From: Candidatus Dormiibacterota bacterium
GTDB lineage: Bacteria; Acidobacteriota; Polarisedimenticolia; Gp22-AA2
Length of the DNA stretch: 64,000 nucleotides
Reading direction: 5' to 3'
NCBI GenBank assembly: GCA_035635555.1
Contig: DASQAT010000018.1
Span: forward strand, 24,632 to 88,631
The notes under the pieces are model-generated. The model saw only the letters and a list, made by a program, of their open reading frames with translations. It had not been told where the DNA came from and ran no database searches. The position numbers and the translations under genes are program-made. Each line of letters begins with the position of its first letter. The stretch's first letter is position 1. Shown here piece by piece: positions 1 to 8,646 of the stretch.

Positions 1-400
1 CGATCACGGCGCGGCCGACGCGGCGCGCGCGCCTCCTGTCGTTGGCGACGCAGGTCTCGACCGGCAGGTCCAGGACGATCGCGATGGCCGGCACGTGACG
101 ACGCGCGGACAGGGCGACGAGCGCCCGGCGGGCCCGCGGTTCCACGCTCGTGGCATCGAACACGGTCAACAGGCCGCGCCGCAGGCGCTGTTCCGCCATC
201 CGATGGGCCAGGAGGAAGGCCCCGGGGCTCACGCCCTGGTCGGCCTCGTCGCCCGCGAGCAGGAGGCGGCAGGCATCGGTGCTGACGATCTCGGCGGGGC
301 GGAAGCTGCGCCGGCAGAAGCTGGACTTGCCGGACCCGGCGGGGCCGACCATGACGACGAGGCAGGGAGACGGGACCCTCAGAATCCTGGTCCGCGGCAT
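1..400 (-). CDS. P-loop polynucleotide kinase-like protein (partial, cut by window start)
   Basis: The start codon is at 398-400 and the gene runs off the left edge, so only about 133 N-terminal residues are visible. Residues ~14-24 form a Walker A P-loop (MVGPAGSGKSS). It is followed by STDACR and a GDEADQG stretch, the layout of the AAA_33 / bacterial Pnkp N-terminal kinase family (P-loop, then a catalytic Asp in S-T/S-D). Later come VFDATS and VLDLPVET, which match the expected beta strands. A GCGGAG ribosome-binding site lies upstream. It follows the E1 gene by about 40 nt on the same strand. The C-terminal part, which would separate a lone kinase from a kinase-phosphatase fusion, is outside the window, so the substrate (RNA, DNA or small molecule) is unknown. 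Confidence 0.75.
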   Translation of the reverse strand, partial: MPRTRILRVPSPCLVVMVGPAGSGKSSFCRRSFRPAEIVSTDACRLLLAGDEADQGVSPGAFLLAHRMAEQRLRRGLLTVFDATSVEPRARRALVALSARRHVPAIAIVLDLPVETCVANDRRRARRVGRAVI

Positions 401-442
401 GACGACTCCGCGAGCGACAGCGGCGCTCCTTGCTGCGCGCTC

Positions 443-2494
443 TCAGTACGCCAGCAGGTCCTTGATGGCCTGCGCGATCTGCTCGACGCTCGGAAGAACC
501 GCGGCCTCGAGGTTCGGAGCGAACGGCACGAAGGAATCCCTCGCCCCGACCCTGCGCACGGGCGCGTCGAGATACTCGAAACCCCGGTCGGCGAGCACGG
601 CCGCAATCTCGCCACCCATCCCCGCGAACAGCGGAGCCTCGTGCGCCACGAGGGCGCGACCGGTTTTGGCCAGCGAGGCCAGCACCGTTTCGGTGTCCAG
701 CGGTGCGACCGTCCTCAGATCGATCACCTCGACCGAGGGTTCCCCGCCCGCCCCGGCGGCCACCTGGCTGATCGCCTGCTGCACCATGTGCACCGCGCGT
801 CCCCAGGCGATCACGGTCAGGTCGTCCCCCGGCCGGATGATCCGCGCCTTGCCGAAGGGAATGACGTAATCGCGCCCCGGCTCCGGCGTCTTGGTGTACA
901 CCTGGCGGTACAGACCCTTGTGCTCGAAGAACAGGATCGGGTCGTCCATCCGGCAGGCGGCCTTGATGAGACCCTTGGCGTCGGCCGCGTTGCTGGGGTA
1001 CGCCAGGTACCAGCCGGGCGTGTGGGCGTAGAGCGTCTCGGGCGACTGCGAGTGGAACGGGCCGCCCCGGATGTATCCGCCCACCGCCACGCGCACGACC
1101 ATCGGGCAGGTCCAGCCCGAGGCGCTGCGCCAGCGGAGCGTCGAAATCTCGTTGCGCATTTGCATGTAGCCGGGGTAGGAGTAGTCGCCGAACTGGATCT
1201 CGACGACGGGCTTGTAGCCGCCGATCGCCATCCCCTGCGCAGCGCCGACGATGGTCGCCTCGGCGAGGGGGGAGTTCACCACGCGGCCCGGGAACGCCTC
1301 GGTCAGCCCTCGCGTCACGCCGAACACGCCCCCCTTGGGATCCTGGATGTCCTCGCCCCACATGACGATCTTCGGGTTGGCCTCCATCTCCTCGCGCAGC
1401 CCGTGATTGATCGCCTCGACCATCGTGATCGGCTTCTCGGACACGAAATCCGGCCCGGTCTCCTGCGTGATGACCCGATCCGCGCTGTAGATGTCGGCCG
1501 CCGCGGTCGATGCATCCGGGTAGGGAAGGGCGTCGATCCTCCGCGCCGCCTCCTCCACTTCGGCCTTGATGCGCGCCCGCCACTCCTCCACCTCCCGGTC
1601 GGTCAGGAGCCCCATCTCGCGTACGCGCAGCTCGCTGTGGGCCAGCGGGTCCTTGCGGCGCGCCTCCTCCATGTTCTTCGGGTCGCGGTACTTCGTCTGG
1701 TCGTCCGAGGACGAGTGGGAGTCGAGCCGGACGACCATCGCCTCGACGAACAGGGGACCCCGGCCCTCGCGCAGGTCCTGCACGAGCGGCTTCAGAGTGT
1801 TGTACATCTCGGTGAAACGGGTGCCGTCGACGCGCACCGATTTCATGCCGAATCCGGCCGCCACCTGGTAGATCTGCGAGTGCGTCTGCTGCTCCTGCGG
1901 CACGCTGATGGCGTAGCCGTTGTTCTGGATCAGGAACAGGACCGGCAGCCGGTCGTGCTGCGCCTTGTTGACCGCCTCGAAGAATTCCCCTTCGGACGTC
2001 GATCCCTCGCCACCCGAGACGTACACGATCTCGTCCTTCTGGTCCGCCTTGACCGCCATTCCCATCCCGACGGCGATCAGGAACTGCGTGCCGGTGCAGG
2101 CGGTCGGCGAGACGACGCGCAGGGCGCGGGAGGAGAAGTGCTCCGACATGTTCCGGCCGAGGGAATTGGTGTCCCCCTCGCGCGACAGCATCCCCTGGAA
2201 GATCTCGTCGAGCGGCATCCCCAGCCCGACCATGAGCGCCTTCTCGCGATAATAGGGGAAGAACCAGTCCCGTCCGGGCTGCAACAGCATGGAGACCGCG
2301 ATCTGCACCTTCTCGTGCCCGCGCGCCGAGGCGTAGAACGAGCACTTGCCGGCGCGCACGAAGATGCGGCACTGCTCCTCGACGAAGTAGGCCCTGAGCA
2401 TTTTCTCGTAGAGCTTGAGGAACAGGTCGGGGTTCACGCCGGGGGCCGCGGTCTTCGGGCGCGGGCGCTCCGCGGGCAATTTCCGCACAGCCAT
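443..2494 (-). CDS. Fused alpha/beta E1 subunit of a branched-chain/pyruvate-type 2-oxoacid dehydrogenase
   Basis: A 683-residue thiamine-diphosphate enzyme. The alpha domain is residues ~1-330 and the beta domain (transketolase pyrimidine-binding plus C-terminal) is ~350-683. In alpha, the ThDP/Mg motif starts at GGEGSTSEGEF (~160) and ends at IQNN (~192). The loop LDSHSSSDD (~260) resembles the phosphorylation loop of branched-chain E1-alpha. The beta part has VMWGEDIQDPKGGVFGVT and the conserved E-A-T-I-V-G-A-A-Q-G stretch. The enzyme decarboxylates a 2-oxoacid and passes the acyl group to E2 lipoate. Fused E1 proteins are known in Bacteroidetes and Acidobacteriota. No E2 or E3 gene is nearby. 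An excellent GGAGGT site 5 nt before the ATG fixes the start. Pyruvate versus branched-chain specificity cannot be settled here; the SxSDD loop favours branched-chain. Confidence 0.9.
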   Translation of the reverse strand: MAVRKLPAERPRPKTAAPGVNPDLFLKLYEKMLRAYFVEEQCRIFVRAGKCSFYASARGHEKVQIAVSMLLQPGRDWFFPYYREKALMVGLGMPLDEIFQGMLSREGDTNSLGRNMSEHFSSRALRVVSPTACTGTQFLIAVGMGMAVKADQKDEIVYVSGGEGSTSEGEFFEAVNKAQHDRLPVLFLIQNNGYAISVPQEQQTHSQIYQVAAGFGMKSVRVDGTRFTEMYNTLKPLVQDLREGRGPLFVEAMVVRLDSHSSSDDQTKYRDPKNMEEARRKDPLAHSELRVREMGLLTDREVEEWRARIKAEVEEAARRIDALPYPDASTAAADIYSADRVITQETGPDFVSEKPITMVEAINHGLREEMEANPKIVMWGEDIQDPKGGVFGVTRGLTEAFPGRVVNSPLAEATIVGAAQGMAIGGYKPVVEIQFGDYSYPGYMQMRNEISTLRWRSASGWTCPMVVRVAVGGYIRGGPFHSQSPETLYAHTPGWYLAYPSNAADAKGLIKAACRMDDPILFFEHKGLYRQVYTKTPEPGRDYVIPFGKARIIRPGDDLTVIAWGRAVHMVQQAISQVAAGAGGEPSVEVIDLRTVAPLDTETVLASLAKTGRALVAHEAPLFAGMGGEIAAVLADRGFEYLDAPVRRVGARDSFVPFAPNLEAAVLPSVEQIAQAIKDLLAY

Positions 2495-2685
2495 CTCGTA
2501 CCTCCGAAACCCGGGATCGACCCGATCCTACATCTTCATACCGTGGAACGCCAGCCGGGGTGACGCCGCGGGTGCCAGGACGGGACTGGGAGGTCTTTCC
2601 CCCCGCTTCCTGACGGACGGTTGACGGCCGCGCCACGCTCGCGTGTCCCCTTCGTGGAAAGCCTTGCCGGTCGCGGGCTTGAACC

Positions 2686-2714
2686 TTGCCCGCGAACGAT
2701 GCGGCCCATATATT
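2686..2714 (+). promoter_or_regulatory. Predicted sigma70-type promoter of the kinase gene
   Basis: TTGCCC (2686-2691), a 17-nt spacer and TATATT (2709-2714). The predicted transcript start near 2721 lies downstream of an alternative ATG at 2699 and 20 nt upstream of the ATG at 2741, which supports the latter start. Confidence 0.5.
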
Positions 2715-2740
2715 CCGAGCGGTTCGCGGAGCAGGCTCGC

Positions 2741-4546
2741 ATGTTCGAAAAGAAGAAGCGAAAATCGAAGAAGCAGGTCGACCGCGCAGACGGGCAGGTC
2801 GACGGCCAGGATGCCGCCGCGGCCGGAGAGGAATCGGCCGCCGGGGCGGCTCCCTCGGGCCCGCCGACGGGCGAGCCGGGCTCGCGCATCGGCCGTTACA
2901 CCATCGAGTCGACGCTCGGCCAGGGGGGCATGGGCAAGGTCTACCTTGCCCGCGACCCCGTGATCGGCCGGAACGTCGCCCTCAAGGTCATCACCATCAG
3001 GCCGGATCTGTCCGACGAAGAGGCCGGGCAGTACCGCGAGCGGTTCCTGCGCGAGGCGCAGGCGGCGGGCGCCCTCATCCACCCGAACATCGTGGCGGTG
3101 CACGACATCGGGCAGGACCCCGCGACGCGGTGCCCCTACATCGTCATGGAGCACGTCCCGGGCCAGGATCTCAAGAAAGTGATCCTGTCCCGCGCGCCGC
3201 TGACCGGAGGGGACGCGGTCGCCATCGTCCAGCAGATCGCCGCGGCGCTCGATTACGCCCACCGGAGCGGCATCGTGCACCGGGACATCAAGCCCGCCAA
3301 CGTCCTGATCACGGAGCAGGGGCGGGTGAAGATCACCGATTTCGGTGTGGCGCGGCTGGCGGGATCGGATCTGACGCGCTCCGATCAGTTCGTCGGCTCG
3401 CCCGGATTCATGTCGCCCGAGCAGCTCAAGGGAGGGCAGGTCGACGGCCGCTCCGATCTCTTCGCGCTGGGAGTCATTCTCCACCAGCTCCTGACTGGCA
3501 AGGCGCCGTTCGAGGGGGAGAGCGTCTCCGAGGTCCTGTACCGGATCTCCACGCAGCCGGCCGAGCCGCCCAGCGAGTCGAACAGCGATGTGTCGCCCGA
3601 TTTCGATCCGATCCTCGAGAAGGCGCTCGCCAAGGATCCGGCGCAGCGCTACCAGACAGGCCAGGAGATGATTGCCGCGCTGGCGCCCCTGGCGCGGCAG
3701 GAGGCGCCGGACGCGGAGACGGGGAGCAACACCGCCGAGGAGGGCCAGGACCAGCCGTTCGTGGCGTCCCCCTGGTTCACCCTCACCAGCCAGTGGCGCC
3801 TGGGGGCGCTGGTGGCGTTCCTGGTGCTCGCCCTGATCGGCGTGAACTGGGGCATCGTCACCCTGTTCCACGGCCCGCTCGGGAACAGCGTCCTGCTCGA
3901 CGAAAACCCCGGGAAGCGTTCGGTCTCGGAGAAGGCGCCCGTGACGGCGCGGGGTTCGGTCAGCATCGCGGGGACCTCGGTGCCGGTGGCGCCGGAACGC
4001 GCCGGAGGGTGGATCGGCAACCCGCGCCAGGCGATCGGCGCGGCGCGGGACGACCTGAAGACGGCGCGCCAGGAGATTGAGACGGCGGAGACGCTCCAGC
4101 CCGACAGGCCGATCAAGGCGATCTGCGCCATGACCTACGCGGGGCCGTCCGAGATGGGCCGCGTCGTCCAGGCGGCACGGCAGGCGCGCGCCGCCAAGTC
4201 GCAGAACGCCAGCCTCGTCCCGCTGGATCGCCCGAACGGAAGGATCAGGCTCGAGGTGAAGCACCGGATGAAGGGCGGGCGTCTGGTCGTGCTGGTGGAC
4301 GGCAAGACGGTCCTGTCGAAGCCGTTCGAGGCTCAGAAGGGCAAGTCGGGGACCGTCACGCACGTCCTGTCCGTCCCCGCGGGCAGGCACGGCGTCGAGG
4401 TCCGGCTCCTCGAGGACAAGGGCGGGTTGCTCGTGAAGTCCAGGATCACCGGAACCGTCACGAAGAACGAGGTCGCGCTGCTCACGGGCGAGCAGCGCTC
4501 AACCGGGAAGAACAATCTCAGGCTCGACTGGCAGGACTCCCACTGA
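2741..4546 (+). CDS. Membrane Ser/Thr protein kinase (PknB type)
   Basis: 601 residues from the ATG at 2741, which has GGAG 9 nt upstream and a promoter placed to fit it. A basic N-terminus (FEKKKRKSKK) and low-complexity linker lead to a full Hanks-type kinase domain (~50-315): glycine loop GQGGMGKVY (~60), VALK lysine, HRDIKPANVL (~178), DFG (~200) and SPEQ. One transmembrane helix follows (~352-378), then about 220 residues predicted outside the cytoplasm with no PASTA repeats and no family I recognise. All catalytic residues are present, so it should phosphorylate Ser/Thr. The next gene overlaps its stop by 1 nt and encodes an FHA (phosphothreonine-binding) protein, a likely substrate or reader. 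Confidence 0.93.
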   Translation: MFEKKKRKSKKQVDRADGQVDGQDAAAAGEESAAGAAPSGPPTGEPGSRIGRYTIESTLGQGGMGKVYLARDPVIGRNVALKVITIRPDLSDEEAGQYRERFLREAQAAGALIHPNIVAVHDIGQDPATRCPYIVMEHVPGQDLKKVILSRAPLTGGDAVAIVQQIAAALDYAHRSGIVHRDIKPANVLITEQGRVKITDFGVARLAGSDLTRSDQFVGSPGFMSPEQLKGGQVDGRSDLFALGVILHQLLTGKAPFEGESVSEVLYRISTQPAEPPSESNSDVSPDFDPILEKALAKDPAQRYQTGQEMIAALAPLARQEAPDAETGSNTAEEGQDQPFVASPWFTLTSQWRLGALVAFLVLALIGVNWGIVTLFHGPLGNSVLLDENPGKRSVSEKAPVTARGSVSIAGTSVPVAPERAGGWIGNPRQAIGAARDDLKTARQEIETAETLQPDRPIKAICAMTYAGPSEMGRVVQAARQARAAKSQNASLVPLDRPNGRIRLEVKHRMKGGRLVVLVDGKTVLSKPFEAQKGKSGTVTHVLSVPAGRHGVEVRLLEDKGGLLVKSRITGTVTKNEVALLTGEQRSTGKNNLRLDWQDSH

Positions 4547-5241
4547 TGGAGAGGACGATGAGGACACCGATGGATCGCGCCAAGGACCAGAACGCAAAGG
4601 TGCGCCGCTCGACCGGCGCGTGGCTGATTCGCAAGGAGCTGCCGGTCGGCCGCCCCAAGCCTCCGGCGCGCCCTCCCTCCCCCGGCGGGATCAACACACC
4701 CGGCGGCACCACCGGCGGCGGCATGATCTGCCCAGGAACGGATCGAACTCGTGGCACCGCCGCCGCGGGGGCCGTCGTGGCCGCGCGCGAGATCGGCAGG
4801 CGCCTGGCGGAGGGTGAGGCCGGAGCGCGCGCTCTCCTCGTGTCCGGCGCGGGCGCCGTCGACGAGACGGCCCTGGAGTCGCCGGCGCAGAGGGTCCTGA
4901 GCAAGCCGTCGGCCCTGGGCGGGAAATCGATCTACCTCACGGTGATCGAAGGAGATCTGAAGGGGAAGTCGTTCGACATCACCGGCATCGGAACGTACAC
5001 GATCGGGCGCAAGGAATGCGACATCGTCCTGGACGACGACAAGGTGTCGCGCAAGCACGCTTCGGTCGTGATCATCCGCGAGCGGCAGTACGCCGTCCAG
5101 GACCTCGCCAGCAGGAACGGCACGTTCGTGAACGGCGTCCGTCTGACGCGCCGCAACGTGCAGCACAACGACCTGATCCGCGTCGGTAACACGACGCTGC
5201 GTTTCACGGTGTTCGACGGTCCGGTCCCGGTCGAGGCATGA
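4546..5241 (+). CDS. FHA-domain protein
   Basis: 231 residues from an ATG that overlaps the kinase stop codon. A second in-frame ATG at 4558 has GGAGAGG in front of it and may be the real start. The first ~125 residues are Pro/Gly-rich and look disordered. An FHA domain fills ~128-225 with the diagnostic residues TIGRKE, SRKHASV and NGTFVNG, which bind phosphothreonine peptides. With the kinase just upstream this looks like a writer-reader pair. The N-terminal tail contains Thr residues that could be phosphorylated to dock the FHA domain, but that is inference. Confidence 0.88.
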   Translation: MERTMRTPMDRAKDQNAKVRRSTGAWLIRKELPVGRPKPPARPPSPGGINTPGGTTGGGMICPGTDRTRGTAAAGAVVAAREIGRRLAEGEAGARALLVSGAGAVDETALESPAQRVLSKPSALGGKSIYLTVIEGDLKGKSFDITGIGTYTIGRKECDIVLDDDKVSRKHASVVIIRERQYAVQDLASRNGTFVNGVRLTRRNVQHNDLIRVGNTTLRFTVFDGPVPVEA

Positions 5242-5275
5242 GCGGAACCGGCCGCGACGCGGCGGAGTTGTCGGA

Positions 5276-5596
5276 ATGAAGATCAAGGGGATCGAGACCC
5301 TGTCTCCGGACCAGCTGCGTCACGAGATCGAGAGAGGCGGCCGGTTCGTGATCTTCCAGTACTGCATCTCGATCGTCGTCCTCACCTTCAAGAGGGTCTC
5401 CGACATCCAGTTCATCAAGGGGGACGAGAGCGCGTTCCGCAAGGGCGCCGCCTACTCCCTCATTTCTCTCCTGTGCGGCTGGTGGGGCATTCCCTGGGGC
5501 CCCATCTGGACCGTCTCCACCCTCATCACCAACTGCCGTGGCGGCCGGGACGTGACGGCCGACGTCGTGCGGGCCCTCTCCTCGAAGGCCGCCTGA
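5276..5596 (+). CDS. Small conserved-looking membrane protein, unknown function
   Basis: 106 residues with two hydrophobic stretches: ~24-38 (FVIFQYCISIVVLTF) and ~60-85, the latter rich in Trp and Pro (GWWGIPWGPIW). Similar small proteins with a GWWGIPWGP core occur in many bacteria without a known role. It follows the FHA gene by 34 nt with GGAG about 8 nt before the ATG, so it probably belongs to the kinase-FHA unit. I cannot assign a function; membrane anchoring or a kinase target are possibilities only. Confidence 0.75.
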   Translation: MKIKGIETLSPDQLRHEIERGGRFVIFQYCISIVVLTFKRVSDIQFIKGDESAFRKGAAYSLISLLCGWWGIPWGPIWTVSTLITNCRGGRDVTADVVRALSSKAA

Positions 5597-5609
5597 CACC
5601 CGCCCACGA

Positions 5610-5732
5610 GAGCCGCGGCGGGCTCGCAGCGCGGTGCGGCTCATGCTCGCTCGCGAGGCGTAACGGGCGCTCGGGTCGGACGCATGGCGCGGCGAGAAAT
5701 CGCCACACCGCGCTGCGAGCCCGCCGCGGCTC
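5610..5732 (+). repeat. Palindromic dispersed repeat, copy 1
   Basis: A 123-bp element with perfect 27-bp inverted arms (5610-5636 and 5706-5732) around a ~69-bp core (5637-5705). The core starts GGCTCATGCTCGCTCGCG and ends CGCATGGCGCGGC...AAATCGCC. Three other copies share the core but have unrelated arm sequences. It lies 13 bp after the small membrane protein gene. Confidence 0.85.
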
Positions 5733-5900
5733 GTCGGGCCCGAGGTCGACCCACCGCGCGGAGGTCCCGCCCGTCGTTCCAAGCAAAAAGGGATCCGCAG
5801 CCAAGTCACTGCTCGCGACTGACGATCGCTGCCCTTCCGGGCTAGCTCGGAAGGAGTGGTCATTCGCATCGGTCCGCAACCGTGGGGGCGCTCGGGACGT

Positions 5901-6017
5901 GCGTGGCGGGCGCGCAGCGGGGTGTGGCGATTTCGAGCCGCGCCATGCGTGTGACATGGCAGCCCCTTATCCCGCGCGAGGGAGCATGAGCCACACCCCG
6001 CTGCGCGCCCGCCACGC
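5901..6017 (-). repeat. Palindromic dispersed repeat, copy 2 (inverted relative to copy 1)
   Basis: 117 bp with perfect 27-bp arms (5901-5927 and 5991-6017). The core reads in the opposite direction to copy 1 (GCGATTTCGAGCCGCGCCAT ... GAGCATGAG). The 168 bp between copies 1 and 2 contain no gene that I can support. Confidence 0.85.
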
Positions 6018-6052
6018 GGTCCGGCTGAAGGTCTCCTGCGCGATACGGACCC

Positions 6053-6081
6053 TTGCACAGGCCGCCCCGCTCCTGTAGCCT
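6053..6081 (+). promoter_or_regulatory. Possible promoter of yyaL
   Basis: TTGCAC (6053-6058), a 17-nt spacer and TAGCCT (6076-6081). The -10 match is poor (3/6). A transcript would start about 3 nt before the ATG, leaving no room for a ribosome-binding site. Confidence 0.3.
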
Positions 6082-6090
6082 TGGCGCTCC

Positions 6091-8190
6091 ATGGCTGAAG
6101 CGAAGCGCGAGAACCGGCTGGCGCGGGAGACCAGCCCGTACCTGAGGCAGCACGCCCACAATCCGGTCGACTGGTACTCCTGGGGCGAGGAGGCGCTGCG
6201 GCGCGCCCGGGAGGAGGACCGGCCGATCTTCCTGTCCATCGGGTACTCCTCGTGTCACTGGTGCCACGTGATGGAGCGCGAGTCGTTCGAGGACGACAGC
6301 GTCGCCCTCCTGATGAACGAGCTGTTCGTGAACATCAAGGTGGATCGGGAGGAGAGGCCGGATCTCGACGAGATCTACATGGCCGCCACCCAGATGCTCA
6401 CCGGACAGGGGGGCTGGCCGAACTCCGTGTTCCTCACGCCCGAGCTGAAGCCGTTCTTTGCCGGCACTTATTTCCCGCCGGCCTCGCGCTGGGGCCGGCC
6501 CGGCTTCGCGGACGTCCTGCGATCCGCCGCCGACGCCTATCGATCGAAGAAGGACGACGTGAGGCGCATGGCGGACGAGGTGGCGGCGCAGATCGCGCGC
6601 CTCTCCGAGATGACCCCCTCGGCGCAGCGGCTCACGCCGTCGGTCCTCAACCGGGCGTTCGGCGACCTGGCGGGACGGTTCGACAACGAGGAAGGGGGAT
6701 TCGGCGGGGCGCCGAAATTTCCGCACAGCATGGACGTCTCCTTCCTGTTGCGCTACCACCGCCGCGCCGGCAACCCCGAAGCGCTGCGCATGGCCGTCCT
6801 CAGTCTCGAGAAGATGGCCCGCGGCGGCATTCACGATCAGCTCGGCGGCGGATTTCACCGCTACGCGGTGGACGCGAAGTGGCTCGTGCCGCATTTCGAA
6901 AAGATGCTGTATGACAACGCGCTCCTGTCGCGCGTCTACCTGGAGGCGGCGCAGGCGGTAGGACGCCTGGGGGTCTCGGCCGCGCTGCCGTCGGGCGGAC
7001 CCGCGACCGCGGCGTTCTTCAAGGAGGTGGCGCGCGACACGTTCGAGTGGGTGCTGCGGGAGATGACCTCGCCCGAGGGCGGGTTCTACTCGAGTCTCGA
7101 CGCCGACAGCGAGGGGGAGGAGGGGAAGTACTACGTCTGGACACCGCAGGAGATCGCGCAGGTGCTCGGCCAGCAGGAGGCCGCCCTGTTCTGCAACGTC
7201 TACGGGATCGTCCCGGGAGGGAACTTCGAGCAGGGCCGGAGCATCCCGCACCTGGCGCGGTCGATGGCGCAGGTCGGCTCCGACCTGCGCATGGAGGAGG
7301 GGGAGCTCCGGCTGCGCATGGCGTCGGCCCGCGCGAGACTCCTCAAGAGCCGGGAAGGACGCGTTCGTCCGGGGCGCGACGAGAAGATCCTGGCCGACTG
7401 GAACGGCCTGATGATCTCGGCGCTGGCGTTCGGATCGCGCGTTTTGGACGAACCACGCTGGGCCGACGCGGCGGGACGGGCCGCCCGACTGGTGCTCGAT
7501 CGCATGGTGCGTGACGGCCGCCTGCTGCATTCCTTCATGGATCGGGAGGCGCGCCATCCCGCCTACCTGACCGATCACGCGTTTCTCCTGGCGGCGTTCC
7601 TCGATCTCTACGAGACGACGTTCGACGCCGCCTGGGTCGACGAGGCGCGCCTCATGGCCTCCCGCCTGGTCGATCGGTTCTGGGACGAACGCGGCGGCGG
7701 TTTCTATTTCACGGCGAGCGATCACGAGACGCTGATCGCGCGGACACGTGAAGGCAACGACGGCGCCGTTCCCGCCGGCGCCTCGGTCGCCGCCCTGGCC
7801 CTCCAGCGCCTGAGCGCTCTGACCGGCGACGCGTCGCTCCTGACGAAAGCCGGCGAGACGCTCCGCCTTTACCGCGACCGGATGGAGCGCTTCCCGTCCG
7901 CCTTCGGAATGATGCTGTGCGCCGCCGACCAGCACCTCGCCGGGACGCGCACGATCGTTCTCGCCGGACCCCGTCACGATCCCGGCGTGCGCGCGTTCCT
8001 GCAGGCGCTCCGTGACTCCTACGATCCGAACAGCGTTCTCGCCCTCGCCGATCCCGCGGTCGCGGGGGCGGAGCGGGCGCTCCCCGTTCTGGCTGGCAAG
8101 TCTCCCATCGAGGGACGATCCGCCGCGTACCTGTGCGAGGCCGGCACGTGTCGCGCGCCGGTGCTGTCGCCCGCCGAGCTGGAAATCTGA
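6091..8190 (+). CDS. yyaL: YyaL/SSP411-family thioredoxin-domain protein (DUF255)
   Basis: 699 residues, the usual length for this family. The N-terminal thioredoxin-like domain (~5-165) has the family's [15 protein letters not shown] start, a C-H-W-C redox motif in [10 protein letters not shown] (~50-60) and [11 protein letters not shown]. The rest is an alpha/alpha-barrel region resembling glycosidases or N-acylglucosamine epimerases ([39 protein letters not shown]). The family is widespread but its substrate is not established. It stands alone downstream of the palindromic repeats. No ribosome-binding site is visible before the ATG. Confidence 0.92.
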   Translation: MAEAKRENRLARETSPYLRQHAHNPVDWYSWGEEALRRAREEDRPIFLSIGYSSCHWCHVMERESFEDDSVALLMNELFVNIKVDREERPDLDEIYMAATQMLTGQGGWPNSVFLTPELKPFFAGTYFPPASRWGRPGFADVLRSAADAYRSKKDDVRRMADEVAAQIARLSEMTPSAQRLTPSVLNRAFGDLAGRFDNEEGGFGGAPKFPHSMDVSFLLRYHRRAGNPEALRMAVLSLEKMARGGIHDQLGGGFHRYAVDAKWLVPHFEKMLYDNALLSRVYLEAAQAVGRLGVSAALPSGGPATAAFFKEVARDTFEWVLREMTSPEGGFYSSLDADSEGEEGKYYVWTPQEIAQVLGQQEAALFCNVYGIVPGGNFEQGRSIPHLARSMAQVGSDLRMEEGELRLRMASARARLLKSREGRVRPGRDEKILADWNGLMISALAFGSRVLDEPRWADAAGRAARLVLDRMVRDGRLLHSFMDREARHPAYLTDHAFLLAAFLDLYETTFDAAWVDEARLMASRLVDRFWDERGGGFYFTASDHETLIARTREGNDGAVPAGASVAALALQRLSALTGDASLLTKAGETLRLYRDRMERFPSAFGMMLCAADQHLAGTRTIVLAGPRHDPGVRAFLQALRDSYDPNSVLALADPAVAGAERALPVLAGKSPIEGRSAAYLCEAGTCRAPVLSPAELEI

Positions 8191-8237
8191 TCTCCCCCGG
8201 ACGCTTGGGGTCTTTACCCTAATCGCGTTCGGGGGGA

Positions 8238-8267
8238 TTGACACCGACGAGATCCCCCCCCTAGAGT
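8238..8267 (+). promoter_or_regulatory. Predicted promoter of the cold-shock gene
   Basis: A perfect TTGACA (8238-8243), an 18-nt spacer and TAGAGT (8262-8267). The -35 region lies within an inverted repeat, GGGGGGAT (8231-8238) and ATCCCCCC (8252-8259), which could be an operator. Confidence 0.55.
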
Positions 8268-8273
8268 TTCTCA

Positions 8274-8412
8274 ATCAGCACAGTCGTCCCCTTCAATTGG
8301 CGTCGGGCGGTCTGTGGCCGGGAAGGGCTGGCCCCATGGGTCAGGGCCTCGCTTTTGCAAGTCAGGTTTGCAAGCAGACCGTCCTGTCGTAGCACCTGTG
8401 AGGGGAGTGTGT
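8274..8412 (+). promoter_or_regulatory. Long 5' untranslated leader of the cold-shock gene
   Basis: From the predicted start site to the ATG is about 139 nt without a supported gene. Long leaders that refold with temperature are typical of cspA-type genes. An AGGGGAG ribosome-binding site lies at 8401-8407. No conserved cold box could be identified by eye. Confidence 0.35.
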
Positions 8413-8622
8413 ATGGCGCGCGGCACTATTGCGAAGGTCGTTCGGGATCGCGGTTTCGGCTTCATCCGCGGGAACGACGGCAAGGAAGTGTTCTTTCACC
8501 GCTCGGGTCTCGTCGGGATGAACTTCGACGACCTCGAGCAGGGAACGATGGTCGATTTCGAGGTCGAAAAGGGCCCCAAGGGACTGCGCGCCGCGAACGT
8601 GCGCGGCGCCACGGGCGCCTGA
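8413..8622 (+). CDS. Cold-shock domain protein (CspA family)
   Basis: 69 residues, a normal length. It is a single OB-fold cold-shock domain with RNP1-like GFGFIRG and RNP2-like VFFHRS, followed by the usual V-D-F-E-V-E-K-G-P-K-G strand. It binds single-stranded RNA or DNA and probably acts as an RNA chaperone. The ATG at 8413 has AGGGGAG 5-6 nt upstream. The W/F-F motif near the N-terminus has VVRDRGFGF where many family members have W-F. Monocistronic, with its own promoter; the next gene is convergent. Confidence 0.93.
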   Translation: MARGTIAKVVRDRGFGFIRGNDGKEVFFHRSGLVGMNFDDLEQGTMVDFEVEKGPKGLRAANVRGATGA

Positions 8623-8646
8623 TCCGCGGAAGCGGAGTCGATCCGC

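Noticed and set aside
95..2563. An 822-codon plus-strand frame over the E1 gene
   Set aside because: The opposite strand encodes a complete, motif-rich dehydrogenase; this frame has none and reads like a shadow.
5610..6017. A CRISPR array or insertion sequence
   Set aside because: There are only two inverted palindromes, no regular spacers, and no transposase gene in or near the repeats.
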